A stretch of DNA of 14,376 bases from the NCBI GenBank assembly GCA_023144075.1, contig JAGLGJ010000011.1, positions 1 to 14,376 of the forward strand, given 5' to 3'. The translations under genes and the position numbers were made by a program. Position 1 is the first letter of the stretch, and each line of letters opens with the position of its first letter. Shown here piece by piece: positions 6,646 to 14,100 of this stretch. This stretch comes from Candidatus Bathyarchaeota archaeon. Its GTDB lineage: Archaea > Thermoproteota > Bathyarchaeia > 40CM-2-53-6 > RBG-13-38-9. Under the pieces are notes generated by a model. That model ran no database searches. It worked only from the letters and a program-made list of their open reading frames with translations, and was not told where the DNA came from.

Positions 6646-6873
6646 CTATCCTGAGTATACTACTTTTCCAACAAGCGATAATGGGTCTGATATTTTTGGA
6701 GTTATCGATATGTAGGGACTATTAACTGGCCCGAAAATGTCTTGTATCTTTCCAATCTCTCTAAGCTTGCTATTAAATACCCTTTCTCCAAGTTTCAAGT
6801 TAGTATCTGAATGAAGTCTCAATATTAATTTTCCACTCTTCGATACATGTAAGAACTTGTTAAGCCTCCTCAA
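6646..6873 (-). CDS. gar1: H/ACA RNP component Gar1
   Basis: A small beta-barrel protein of the H/ACA guide-RNA pseudouridylation complex, acting with Cbf5, Nop10 and L7Ae. The 75-residue product shows the archaeal Gar1 pattern: LHVSKSGKLILR (8-19), LGERVFN (28-34), REIGKIQDIFGPVNSPYISI (38-57), then LVGKVVY (67-73). Length is typical (75-100). Start is TTG at 6873, which matches the MRRLxKxLHxSxSGK opening of homologues. Codons 2-3 are AGG AGG, so a Shine-Dalgarno-like AGGAGG lies just inside the gene with no in-frame start after it. Nothing comparable lies upstream of the TTG. It is followed 9 nt later by tfb. Confidence 0.9.
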   Translation of the reverse strand: MRRLNKFLHVSKSGKLILRLHSDTNLKLGERVFNSKLREIGKIQDIFGPVNSPYISITPKISDPLSLVGKVVYSG

Positions 6874-6883
6874 AAAATCAACA

Positions 6884-6900
6884 CTTGTTATATTAACAAG
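6884..6900. repeat. Perfect 17-bp palindrome in the gar1-tfb leader/promoter
   Basis: CTTGTTA-TAT-TAACAAG, 7-bp arms with a 3-nt centre, ends 10 nt before the gar1 TTG. If the TATA-like TTAATATA at 6930-6923 is the real promoter, the palindrome covers the expected transcription start. It would then be well placed as an operator or a leader hairpin. A related TTGTTA/TAACAA repeat precedes rlmE. Confidence 0.5.
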
Positions 6901-6919
6901 AAGGCGAAATGGCAGTTGA

Positions 6920-6940
6920 GACTATATTAACGTAGCGTTA
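6920..6940 (-). promoter_or_regulatory. Candidate gar1-tfb promoter
   Basis: The minus strand has TTAATATA (6930-6923), a good archaeal TATA box, preceded by TAACG-TAG-CGTTA (6928-6940, 5-bp dyad). The expected start is about 6900, giving a leader of roughly 27 nt. A second TTAATATA at 6895-6888 is too close to the start codon to serve as the TATA box for this TTG. Confidence 0.4.
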
Positions 6941-6951
6941 CTTTACAAATT

Positions 6952-6995
6952 AAAAAAAACCTAAGATAAATTCAAATCATGTTCACAGAAAAAAA
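6952..6995 (-). terminator. Two T-runs downstream of moeA
   Basis: On the minus strand, seven Ts (6995-6989) and eight Ts (6959-6952) lie about 80 and 120 nt past the moeA stop, before the gar1 promoter. Consistent with U-tract termination separating moeA from gar1-tfb. No strong hairpin precedes them. Confidence 0.45.
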
Positions 6996-7076
6996 TCATC
7001 TTCACTTGTTACAAATTTTATTGAGGTTAGTTAATTTAATTCATTTCGACAGCTCGTCAAATATCAAACATTATGT

Positions 7077-9062
7077 TTAGTCAATCAACTTTCCTGTTTC
7101 AATATCAACAGAAAGACCAGGAGCAAGATCTTTCAATTTGTTTCCAAACTCTTTAGATCTTAAAATTTCAAGAAATACTTGTATTGATTCCTTATTGAGT
7201 CTATTTTTATTTATCGCGAAATCAAATCTTTCGAATGAATGGCTGCCGAAATCTAGTCCATTTTGCTCTGCAACGGTTCTAATACCAAATCCAACATCAA
7301 CCTTGCCTTGTGACACTGCTGATGCCACAGCTGAGTGAGATTTCGCCTCTAAATCGTAACCATTTATTTTTTTTACGAGTTCCTGTAATGGTTTATTTTT
7401 TTTCTTCGCAACATACCCAAGACACATATCGATCAAAATTCTCGTTCCTGAACCCCGATTACGATTAATGAAACTTATTTCAGGGTTCAATAGATCTGAA
7501 AAATTATTAACTTTCTTAGTACTATCCTTTCTTGTCATGAATCCTTGTTCTCTAACATAACCTCTTACCAAAATAATTTTATTTTCTAAATCAAATCTTT
7601 TTATAAACGGCGTATTATAATCACCTGAGTTTTCATCGAGCAGATGTATTCCCGCGAGATCTGCTTCCCCTCTTTTTAAAGCTTGAAGACCTCCCATAGA
7701 TCCAACATTTATTATCTTTCCTAGGACTGACCTAGTTTTTTCTGAAATGACTGTAAGAAGAATGTCTATTCCGACACAATGACTTCCAACAATAAGAAAA
7801 TCTGAGGGCCTAATGTTTTGGTTGAAAAGATGAACTTGGACGGTTTCCCCCTCTACTATGACATCTCTATCGGATGAGACCCTTACAAATCCATCAGCAA
7901 GCGCTAAAGAGGTTATTGCACCCGAACCTGCCAGAGCAGGATAAGCAAGATAATTTCCACACTCTTCCTTAACAATATGAACAGGAACCAATTCTTGTTT
8001 TCCTCTCACAGAGATTGTTTTGAACGCAAGCCTTGCATCCACTGAAGGCATATGAACGTCAAACCTTATGCCAGATAATCTTCTTATCGTCGGTTTGACA
8101 AGTTCATAGAAAACCATTAAAGCTGATGTAGGATTCCCCGGTAATGCAAACAATGGTTTTCCAGCTACGATAGCTACCAGCGCAGGTTTACCTGGTTTAA
8201 CTGCCAAGCCATTCGCAATTATCTGAGACCCTTCTATTGAAGAAATTATCTGTGGAATAAGATCGCGACTACCAGCAGATGTACTTCCAGAAGTCAAAAC
8301 TAGGTCAGCTGACTCAACTGCTCTCTTCAGAATATTTCTTATCTCAACTTCATCATCAGGCACTATACCAAGCATAATTGGGGTTCCACCAGATTCATAG
8401 ACCGCAGCAGCTATGGAGTAAGCATTTATATCAAAAATTTTCATTCTACTTAATTCTGAGCCGGGTGGAATCAACTCATTTCCTGTAGACAATATGGCTA
8501 CTTTGGGAGACCCGATGACTATAACATTTTTTCTACCAATGGCGGCCATAATTGCTATTTCTCTCGACGTTATGATTTGACTTCTTCTCAGAACAACTTC
8601 GCCAGCCATAATATCCGAACCTGCCGCCATAACATTCTCACCTGGCGTTACAGATCGAGAAATCTCCACTTCATTACCTGAGGTTTTGGTGAACTCCACC
8701 ATTACAACTGCACTGGCACCTACCGGTATCGGAGCTCCTGTAGAAATTTCTGATGTTTCTCCTTCATTCAGCGTCATAGTCGGAACTATTCCTGGTTCTG
8801 ACTTACCGACTAATTTCAAAATTTTAGTTTTAACTTCATTGGCACTAAAAGTATCTTGAGCTTTGACAGCATATCCATCCATGGTCGATCTATCGAATCC
8901 AGGCACATCTATTGTTGAAGTCACATCCTCTGCTAGAACCTTTCCTAGAGCATTAGTCAATTCGACTTCATATGTAGAACAAGTCATTGAAATAGCAGTA
9001 TCAATTCTTGTTTTGACTTCTTCTATTGTTAAAAGTGATCTGAAAATTCTTCGCTTGATCAA
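7077..9062 (-). CDS. moeA: Molybdopterin molybdenumtransferase MoeA fused to a substrate-binding-protein-like domain
   Basis: MoeA inserts molybdate (or tungstate) into adenylylated molybdopterin in the last step of cofactor synthesis. Of 661 residues, about 1-412 are MoeA: FDRSTMDGYAV (56-66), STGAPIPVGASAVV (107-120), LSTGNELIP (191-199), LTSGSTSAGSRD (256-267, the usual SGGxSxG-D active loop with S and T replacing some residues) and FALPGNPTSAL (305-315). Residues about 420-655 form a periplasmic-binding-protein-type domain (VGSHCVGIDILL, GSMGGLQALKRGEADLAGIHL, NRNRGSGTRILID, VASAVSQGKVDVGFGIRTVA), a fusion known in archaea and some bacteria. Neither signal peptide nor transmembrane segment is seen, so it is probably a cytoplasmic oxyanion sensor or carrier (inference). 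Start is TTG at 9062 with TAA just before it. GGATGTGA (9077-9070) is a one-mismatch Shine-Dalgarno. Confidence 0.93.
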   Translation of the reverse strand: MIKRRIFRSLLTIEEVKTRIDTAISMTCSTYEVELTNALGKVLAEDVTSTIDVPGFDRSTMDGYAVKAQDTFSANEVKTKILKLVGKSEPGIVPTMTLNEGETSEISTGAPIPVGASAVVMVEFTKTSGNEVEISRSVTPGENVMAAGSDIMAGEVVLRRSQIITSREIAIMAAIGRKNVIVIGSPKVAILSTGNELIPPGSELSRMKIFDINAYSIAAAVYESGGTPIMLGIVPDDEVEIRNILKRAVESADLVLTSGSTSAGSRDLIPQIISSIEGSQIIANGLAVKPGKPALVAIVAGKPLFALPGNPTSALMVFYELVKPTIRRLSGIRFDVHMPSVDARLAFKTISVRGKQELVPVHIVKEECGNYLAYPALAGSGAITSLALADGFVRVSSDRDVIVEGETVQVHLFNQNIRPSDFLIVGSHCVGIDILLTVISEKTRSVLGKIINVGSMGGLQALKRGEADLAGIHLLDENSGDYNTPFIKRFDLENKIILVRGYVREQGFMTRKDSTKKVNNFSDLLNPEISFINRNRGSGTRILIDMCLGYVAKKKNKPLQELVKKINGYDLEAKSHSAVASAVSQGKVDVGFGIRTVAEQNGLDFGSHSFERFDFAINKNRLNKESIQVFLEILRSKEFGNKLKDLAPGLSVDIETGKLID

Positions 9063-9063
9063 T

Positions 9064-9122
9064 TATGATTCACATCCATGGTTCAGTATGCAATTTACTG
9101 AGTCCGAAACCTGAGAATCATA
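9064..9122 (-). promoter_or_regulatory. Hairpin in the moeA leader that can cover the ribosome-binding region
   Basis: On the minus strand UAUGAUUC (9122-9115) pairs perfectly with GAAUCAUA (9071-9064), ending 1 nt before the TTG. Nested inside, UCAGUA (9102-9097) pairs with UACUGA (9090-9085) around a 7-nt loop. GGU (9111-9109) can stack outside that with ACC (9084-9082?81), leaving a one-sided bulge of about 6 nt. The Shine-Dalgarno-like GGATGTGA overlaps the 3' arm. A TATA-like AT-tract at the end of SRP19 (about 9147-9138) would place a transcript start near the hairpin. Regulation is inference. Confidence 0.4.
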
Positions 9123-9135
9123 GCAGAAGTACTAA

Positions 9136-9432
9136 CTATTTTTTTATCGCTCTATTTTTCTTAATCTGTTCTGCCAATTTTAGCAGCAGAGTTTTTTTAC
9201 TGCTTCCTTGTTTTTCAACAACGAGATTTCCTGTATTTTCCCACCATGAGTCTGATCTTGCCGACTCTTTAATAATTTCAAATTTCAATCCTAATTGTTC
9301 TGCCGCCATTGAGATCTCATTCAACTTTGGCGACTTTATACAATATTCTTTAATCATTTTCCTACCACGGGCTACCGTCTTTAAAGAATTCAGGTTAGCA
9401 GGCCAGATTACAGCCTTTCCTGGCTGTTTCAT
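9136..9432 (-). CDS. srp19: Signal recognition particle subunit SRP19
   Basis: Binds helices 6 and 8 of 7S RNA and promotes SRP54 loading. The 98-residue product shows the family landmarks: VIWPANLNSLKT (8-19), GRK (23-25), SPKLNEISMAAEQLGL (34-49) and the hallmark SWWENTGNLVVEK (62-74), with a basic tail. Length is typical for archaeal SRP19 (about 90-105). The ATG start lies 15 nt after the eS8 stop, with only a weak purine run (GAAAG) as ribosome-binding site. Co-transcription with eS8 is very likely. Confidence 0.95.
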   Translation of the reverse strand: MKQPGKAVIWPANLNSLKTVARGRKMIKEYCIKSPKLNEISMAAEQLGLKFEIIKESARSDSWWENTGNLVVEKQGSSKKTLLLKLAEQIKKNRAIKK

Positions 9433-9447
9433 AACACTTTCAGCAGC

Positions 9448-9846
9448 CTATCTTGTCTTCATTAAAATCGCATTAACAACGCCGTCTTGTCCCGGTCTTG
9501 AGGTTACGTGAGCTTCACCCAAAGGAGTAGCGATGATGGCCCCTTTTGTGATTATACCTCTCCTTTCATAATCAACATTTGAGGGGTTTCTAACTACATT
9601 TGTTATCTCAACTTTCTTCGTTACATTAGTTGATAGATTAGTGACATTGGCAATGTTGCAAGATAGGAGTCTAAGTTTTATGTTTCCTCCACAAACGTTA
9701 GATCTTTTCCTTTTTGTCTCTCCAACAGCTGTTTGTGCAGCTGTACCGCCTATTTCATAACTTCTTTTTCTTCGGTGGGCTCGTTTTCTTCCACCAGTTT
9801 TTTTCCGCTTTTTCAGATCACCATGCCACTGAGGCATCTTACTCAT
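9448..9846 (-). CDS. rps8e: Small-subunit ribosomal protein eS8 (S8e)
   Basis: Component of the archaeal 30S subunit. The 132-residue product has the basic start WHGDLKKRKKTGGRKR (7-22), KRSYEIGG (27-34), RSNVCGGNIKLRL (48-60), VRNPSNVDYERRGIITKGA (85-103) and the nearly invariant tail LGEAHVTSRPGQDGVVNA (109-126). Length is typical (about 125-135). The first ATG (9846) abuts the strong AAAGGAG. The ATG at 9837 (fourth codon) sits about 10 nt after it and is the better start by spacing, giving 129 residues. First gene of the eS8-srp19 unit. Confidence 0.97.
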   Translation of the reverse strand: MSKMPQWHGDLKKRKKTGGRKRAHRRKRSYEIGGTAAQTAVGETKRKRSNVCGGNIKLRLLSCNIANVTNLSTNVTKKVEITNVVRNPSNVDYERRGIITKGAIIATPLGEAHVTSRPGQDGVVNAILMKTR

Positions 9847-9883
9847 ACTCCTTTAGAGTTTTAGATTCTCCACATTCCTGCGT

Positions 9884-9891
9884 CATATAAG
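9884..9891 (-). promoter_or_regulatory. Candidate eS8 promoter
   Basis: CTTATATG on the minus strand in the 79-nt scpB-eS8 gap is a fair TATA box. A start about 25 nt downstream leaves a leader of about 17-26 nt that includes the AAAGGAG. An ATACT-AG-AGTAT dyad (about 9914-9925) lies farther upstream, just past the scpB stop. Confidence 0.4.
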
Positions 9892-9925
9892 CATTTTGTA
9901 ATAATGTCGATTCATACTCTAGTAT

Positions 9926-10534
9926 TTAGCTTTCGACGTTTGGTTTGAAATCTAAAGGTTTGCCAGATGATTTCTTACCTTTCGACTTTTGTTGTTCGAA
10001 CATTTTTTGGAGTTGTTGCTTCATGGTACGAGAATCACTGCTAAGGCTGAAATAGTCAGCAAATACAGGAGTAGTCTTTAGTATTTTTGTTCTTCCTAGT
10101 TTTTCTTCGGAAGTTAAGCCTTTTTCTCGAAGAACCTTGATATGAGCATAGGCCAAGTTGCCTCTAACTTTCACTACATAGGCTTGTGTTACAGGTTGTT
10201 TGATAGCTATGAATGATAAGGTCTTGAGAGGCCCTCTCGTTAATAGTTTTCTAGTTACTAACTTCATTACTCCTTGAACAAGATCAGGTCGTAATTGCAT
10301 CACATATCTGCCATCATGTAGTCGTAGTAACTCTAAACCACCATTAACTTCCTTGTACCGCGCTATCAGATTTTCAGCTAGAGACTTAACGGTCTCCTTA
10401 GATTTTTCATTGATAAGGGAAGAAAGAGTATCGATATCTAATGGTCTTCCGGCCGCATACAAAGCTGCCTCTATGAGATCCATTTTACGCTTATCTTTAG
10501 CCTTGAGGATATTGTATTGTAGCTGTGTCTTCAC
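9926..10534 (-). CDS. scpB: Segregation and condensation protein ScpB
   Basis: A winged-helix partner (kite protein) of the SMC-ScpA condensin, binding the kleisin. The 202-residue product has IEAALYAAGRPLDIDTL (21-37), the first winged helix to about 95, then LSFIAIKQPVTQAYVVKVRG (106-125) and YAHIKVLREKGL (129-140), followed by FADYFSL (158-164). A lysine-rich tail follows (about 183-193). Start is GTG at 10534. It is preceded by GAGGTGA, a near-perfect Shine-Dalgarno 9 nt upstream, lying inside scpA, and gives a 38-nt overlap with scpA. The alternative ATG at 10483 (residue 18, MDLIEAALY) has weaker ribosome-binding support. Translational coupling to scpA is likely. Confidence 0.9.
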   Translation of the reverse strand: MKTQLQYNILKAKDKRKMDLIEAALYAAGRPLDIDTLSSLINEKSKETVKSLAENLIARYKEVNGGLELLRLHDGRYVMQLRPDLVQGVMKLVTRKLLTRGPLKTLSFIAIKQPVTQAYVVKVRGNLAYAHIKVLREKGLTSEEKLGRTKILKTTPVFADYFSLSSDSRTMKQQLQKMFEQQKSKGKKSSGKPLDFKPNVES

Positions 10535-11189
10535 GAGGCCCTTTCACCTCAATCATTATGTCAGTGGAATCTGAATTCTGAAACAGTTCAACCTTCCCCC
10601 TACTTGCAAGAAACAGTATCAATATGAAAGTTCTTACAACCTCCAGCATATCCATCTTAATAGTCAGGTTTGTGAACGAAATCTGTTGTAGATTTCTGAA
10701 TTCATGGCTAAGCTTATGATATAATGTCTCTAGATGGTCTTGAACATTGATAATAAAGTCGTCAAGTTCCTCAACCAAGGGGACAGGTTTGAGATCTGAA
10801 GTCTTATGTGAGAGTAATTGAACTTCGCTTTTGATGACTTCTTCAATAGATTGCAGTACTTCAGATAGTGGAGTTGCTGTGTATTCAAATCTTAACGGTA
10901 GCGGAAGCGGAGGTGGAACATCCTCATGAAGCCTTTGTAGTGGAGGTCGGGGCGGATCCTCCATTTTAAGAACTAATTCAGATTTCATTCTATGAATTAT
11001 CGATGAACTTAAAAGTGCTGTTCCTGATGCTGAGAAATCAATATGACCCTTATGTTTCATTTCGGTGAGAAAGGCGTTTAGTAAATTTGCTATGTTCACA
11101 TCCCAAGGTTTAACCCTATGCAACCTCAAAAGATCAAATAAGATAAGATATGGATGCCTCATCCAGAAGGGTTTCTTAGTTTCCGACAT
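10497..11189 (-). CDS. scpA: Segregation and condensation protein ScpA (kleisin)
   Basis: The kleisin that bridges the two SMC heads and closes the condensin ring. The 230-residue product has the N-terminal helical head-neck domain (HPYLILFDLLRLHRVKPWDV 12-31; LLSSSIIHRMKSELVLKM 59-76). A proline-rich linker follows (about 79-99, PPPLPLPL). The C-terminal winged helix lies at about 180-225 (LEVVRTFILILFLASRGKVEL, then a Gln/Asp-rich strand). Length is in the archaeal range. The ATG at 11189 overlaps the smc stop by 14 nt. It has a good GGAGG (11203-11199) about 9 nt upstream, inside smc. Confidence 0.92.
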   Translation of the reverse strand: MSETKKPFWMRHPYLILFDLLRLHRVKPWDVNIANLLNAFLTEMKHKGHIDFSASGTALLSSSIIHRMKSELVLKMEDPPRPPLQRLHEDVPPPLPLPLRFEYTATPLSEVLQSIEEVIKSEVQLLSHKTSDLKPVPLVEELDDFIINVQDHLETLYHKLSHEFRNLQQISFTNLTIKMDMLEVVRTFILILFLASRGKVELFQNSDSTDIMIEVKGPREDTATIQYPQG

Positions 11190-14100
11190 TACTTTTAACC
11201 TCCGGTTTTGGGAGGGATATTACTTGAGAGAATCCTCCTTGAATGAATATTCCAAAGACACCATCAGCCTTTGAAATTGTTGTGTCTTTTAAAGATACAA
11301 CTATAAATTGAGAATTTTTAGAACGTTCCTTAAGTAAATTTGCCAGCCTCTGTGAGTTGATCATGTCTAAATGTGCATCTATTTCATCGAACACGTAAAA
11401 AGGCATCGGATGAATTTCTTGTAGGGCTAATAGAAAGCATACAGTTGAAACTGATTTCTCGCCACCACTTGCACTTCCTATAGAAAGCTCTGCTTTTCCA
11501 GGAAATGCCAAAGTCATGTCTAACCCTCCACTAAAGATGTTTTCTGGATTTTCTAGGATAAGCCTTCCTTTTCCACCGTCAGTGATTTTTGAGAAAATTT
11601 CGTTAAAGTTGTGGTTCAGCCTTTCAAAAACATCCATGAAGGTTTCACGTTTCTTTTGTTCTAGCTCATTCATAAATTTCAGAATTGATCGCTTCTCTTC
11701 TTCAATTTCATTTATACGTATAGATAATTGCTTGTAGTTATTCTTCTGCTCTTCGTATTGTGATACCGCAAGCTCGTTTATAGCTCCAATTTTGTCTAAT
11801 TCATTTTTTAGTAAGTTAAGATTTTCTTCAATTTGCTTAATATCATTTGGGGAGACACTAGATTGTTCTTGAAATCCTTTTCTCGTCAATTCCTCCAGTA
11901 AATACTTTTTTTCAAGTTCTTTTTTGTTAAGTTCAAGGCTCAATCCATTTATTTCTGCTTTTATTGGGTCCTTTTCTTTTTCCATTTTATGAATTGATTC
12001 ATCCAATTCCTCGATTTTTCTCTCTTTATTTGCAGCGTCTCGTCTAAGTGATTCCAGCGATTCCGCCAATTCTTGCCTTTCTTTTGTTGTATTAGTTAAT
12101 CTGGCGGTCCATTCTTTTCGTTCGTTTTCAGATGTTTGAATTTTGTGATTAATTTCTTCCTCGCTTTTTTGGAGATATTTCAGTTGGTTCTCTATTCGTT
12201 CCATCGTTTGTGTTCTAGACTGGATCAACATGTTTGTACTCGCAATTTTTGAATTAACTGAGGTTTTCTTTCCCTTAAGATCATTTAGTTCTTGAATTAG
12301 TTCAGAATATTGTTTTTCATTATTGTTCAATTCATTTGATCGTATGGTGTTCTTTAACGAGGCACGTTCAGTTTCTAGTTTTTGAACAGTATGCGCAATT
12401 TCTAATTTTTTCTTGACAACAGATTCTAGACATCGTTCTGCGTTTTGAATTTGCTCAGTCAGAGCTCGAAGATTATCATTTGTTTTCGATAATTCTTTAT
12501 CATTTACATCCATCTTTTCCTGAATGGATCTGAAGGTGATATCTGAATCTTCTAAAGATTTTTCTAGAACTATTTTTTCATCTTTCAAATGTGTTATTAC
12601 TGTATTTATTGTATCTAGTTCATCTCTATCTTTTTCAATTAATTGAGATAGTGATGTTATCGCATTCTTAAAATCGTTTAAAGATCTTGATCTAGGTGCT
12701 ATTGAGCCTATATCAATAGGTTCCCTGAAATGGCCGCCTTCTAAGATACCCCCGACTTCATAGAGATCCCCATTTAAGACAACACTTCGAAACCCCTCCA
12801 GAGCGGAATTATATGCAGCTCTCTGACTTTCAGTAAGAATAGTATCACCTAAAACGTAATTGGCAGCCGGCCCAACTAATGCATCATATTTGATGCAATC
12901 TATTATTCTTCCTAACACACCCTCGATATCTGGAACTTCGTTTATTGGTTCGGTATTAGCTGCTAAATCCAAAGGTATTATTTTAATTCGACTAAGTTTA
13001 AGCTTTTTTAATTGTTCAACACAAGTGAAAGCCGTTGCTATATCTCGAACAATAATAGCTTCTGACCAATCACCACAAGCAGCAAGAACGGCTTTCTCAA
13101 ATTTTTTATCAGGCTTAATTAAATCTCTAAAGCGACCGATTATGTTTGTTAGGTATCCTGAATTTTGTAGCTCTAAGAGTTCGTCTATCGCCATCTTATC
13201 TGGAGCTAAAATATCCGCCATATTTCTTTTTGTATCGAATTCAACCATTGATTCATTAGCCATTGTTGCAATCTTTCCAGCTTCATTTAGTTGTTCTTGC
13301 TGCAGGTCAAAATAATCTGTATGATTTTTCATTTCTTCATTGATCTGAATTAATCTTTCTTTCTTTTGCTTTGCATATAACTGAGTCTCGTCATTCTTTT
13401 TTAAAAGATCACCAATAGATTCCTTTAAGATGATCTCTCGATTCTTAATGTCATTCAGCTGTTCACGAAGAATTTTTATCTTTGCTGATTCAACATCTGA
13501 TTGAGAATTCAGCTTCACATATTCCTCTCTAGCTATCTCATGATCATTTTCTAACTTATCTAAACTATCGGATTTTTCTATTACAGATGATTTAATCTCA
13601 GTTATTCTGCCAGATAATTCATTTACTAAATTCTGTTTATTTTCCAATAAGGTTTCTATTTTCAAATCTTCTTCAGAAATATTTGAAATTTCGTCTTTTA
13701 AAGAATTTATTTCGTCCTGCTGTTGTTTAATATCTTCTTCAAGATTTTGTCTCTGACGTTGAAGAACACTCAAGTTAGATTTGTTAGTATCGATCTCTGC
13801 CTTGAATCTACTTATCTCGGAATTTATTTCACTGAGTTGTTCTTCAAGTTCTTCTAACTTGTGCCCTCCTTTATCCATTAATCGGTTTCTTATGGTTTTT
13901 AATTCATTTTCCATGCTTGATTTAGAGTTTGAGACAGTTTCAAATTCATTCACAAGTTTATTTAATTGCGATTCTTTAGATTGATTTTCATTCTGGATAT
14001 TTTCAATTTCTTTTTTAAGATCAGAAATCTTGTTTGATATTATCTGAGACTCAAGTCTAGCTATTTCTTTTATTAAAGTAGAATGTCTTAAGAAGTCATT

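Noticed and set aside
7003..7014. CACTTGTTA repeated at 7003 and 6882 as a direct-repeat boundary of a mobile element around moeA
   Set aside because: Nine bases in AT-rich DNA, both copies on the same side of moeA, with no integrase or terminal repeats.
9061..9135. C/D box sRNA on the plus strand (two CTGA strings with ATGATT)
   Set aside because: The box C candidate matches RTGATGA poorly and lies inside the inverted repeat rather than beside a terminal stem. A moeA leader hairpin fits better.
9065..9511. Plus-strand 148-codon frame over srp19 and the eS8 end
   Set aside because: It is the antisense shadow of two firmly identified genes, with no recognisable domain.
12860..13315. Plus-strand 151-codon frame opposite the SMC hinge
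   Set aside because: Ser/Ile-rich mirror of the conserved hinge coding sequence, with no motif of its own.
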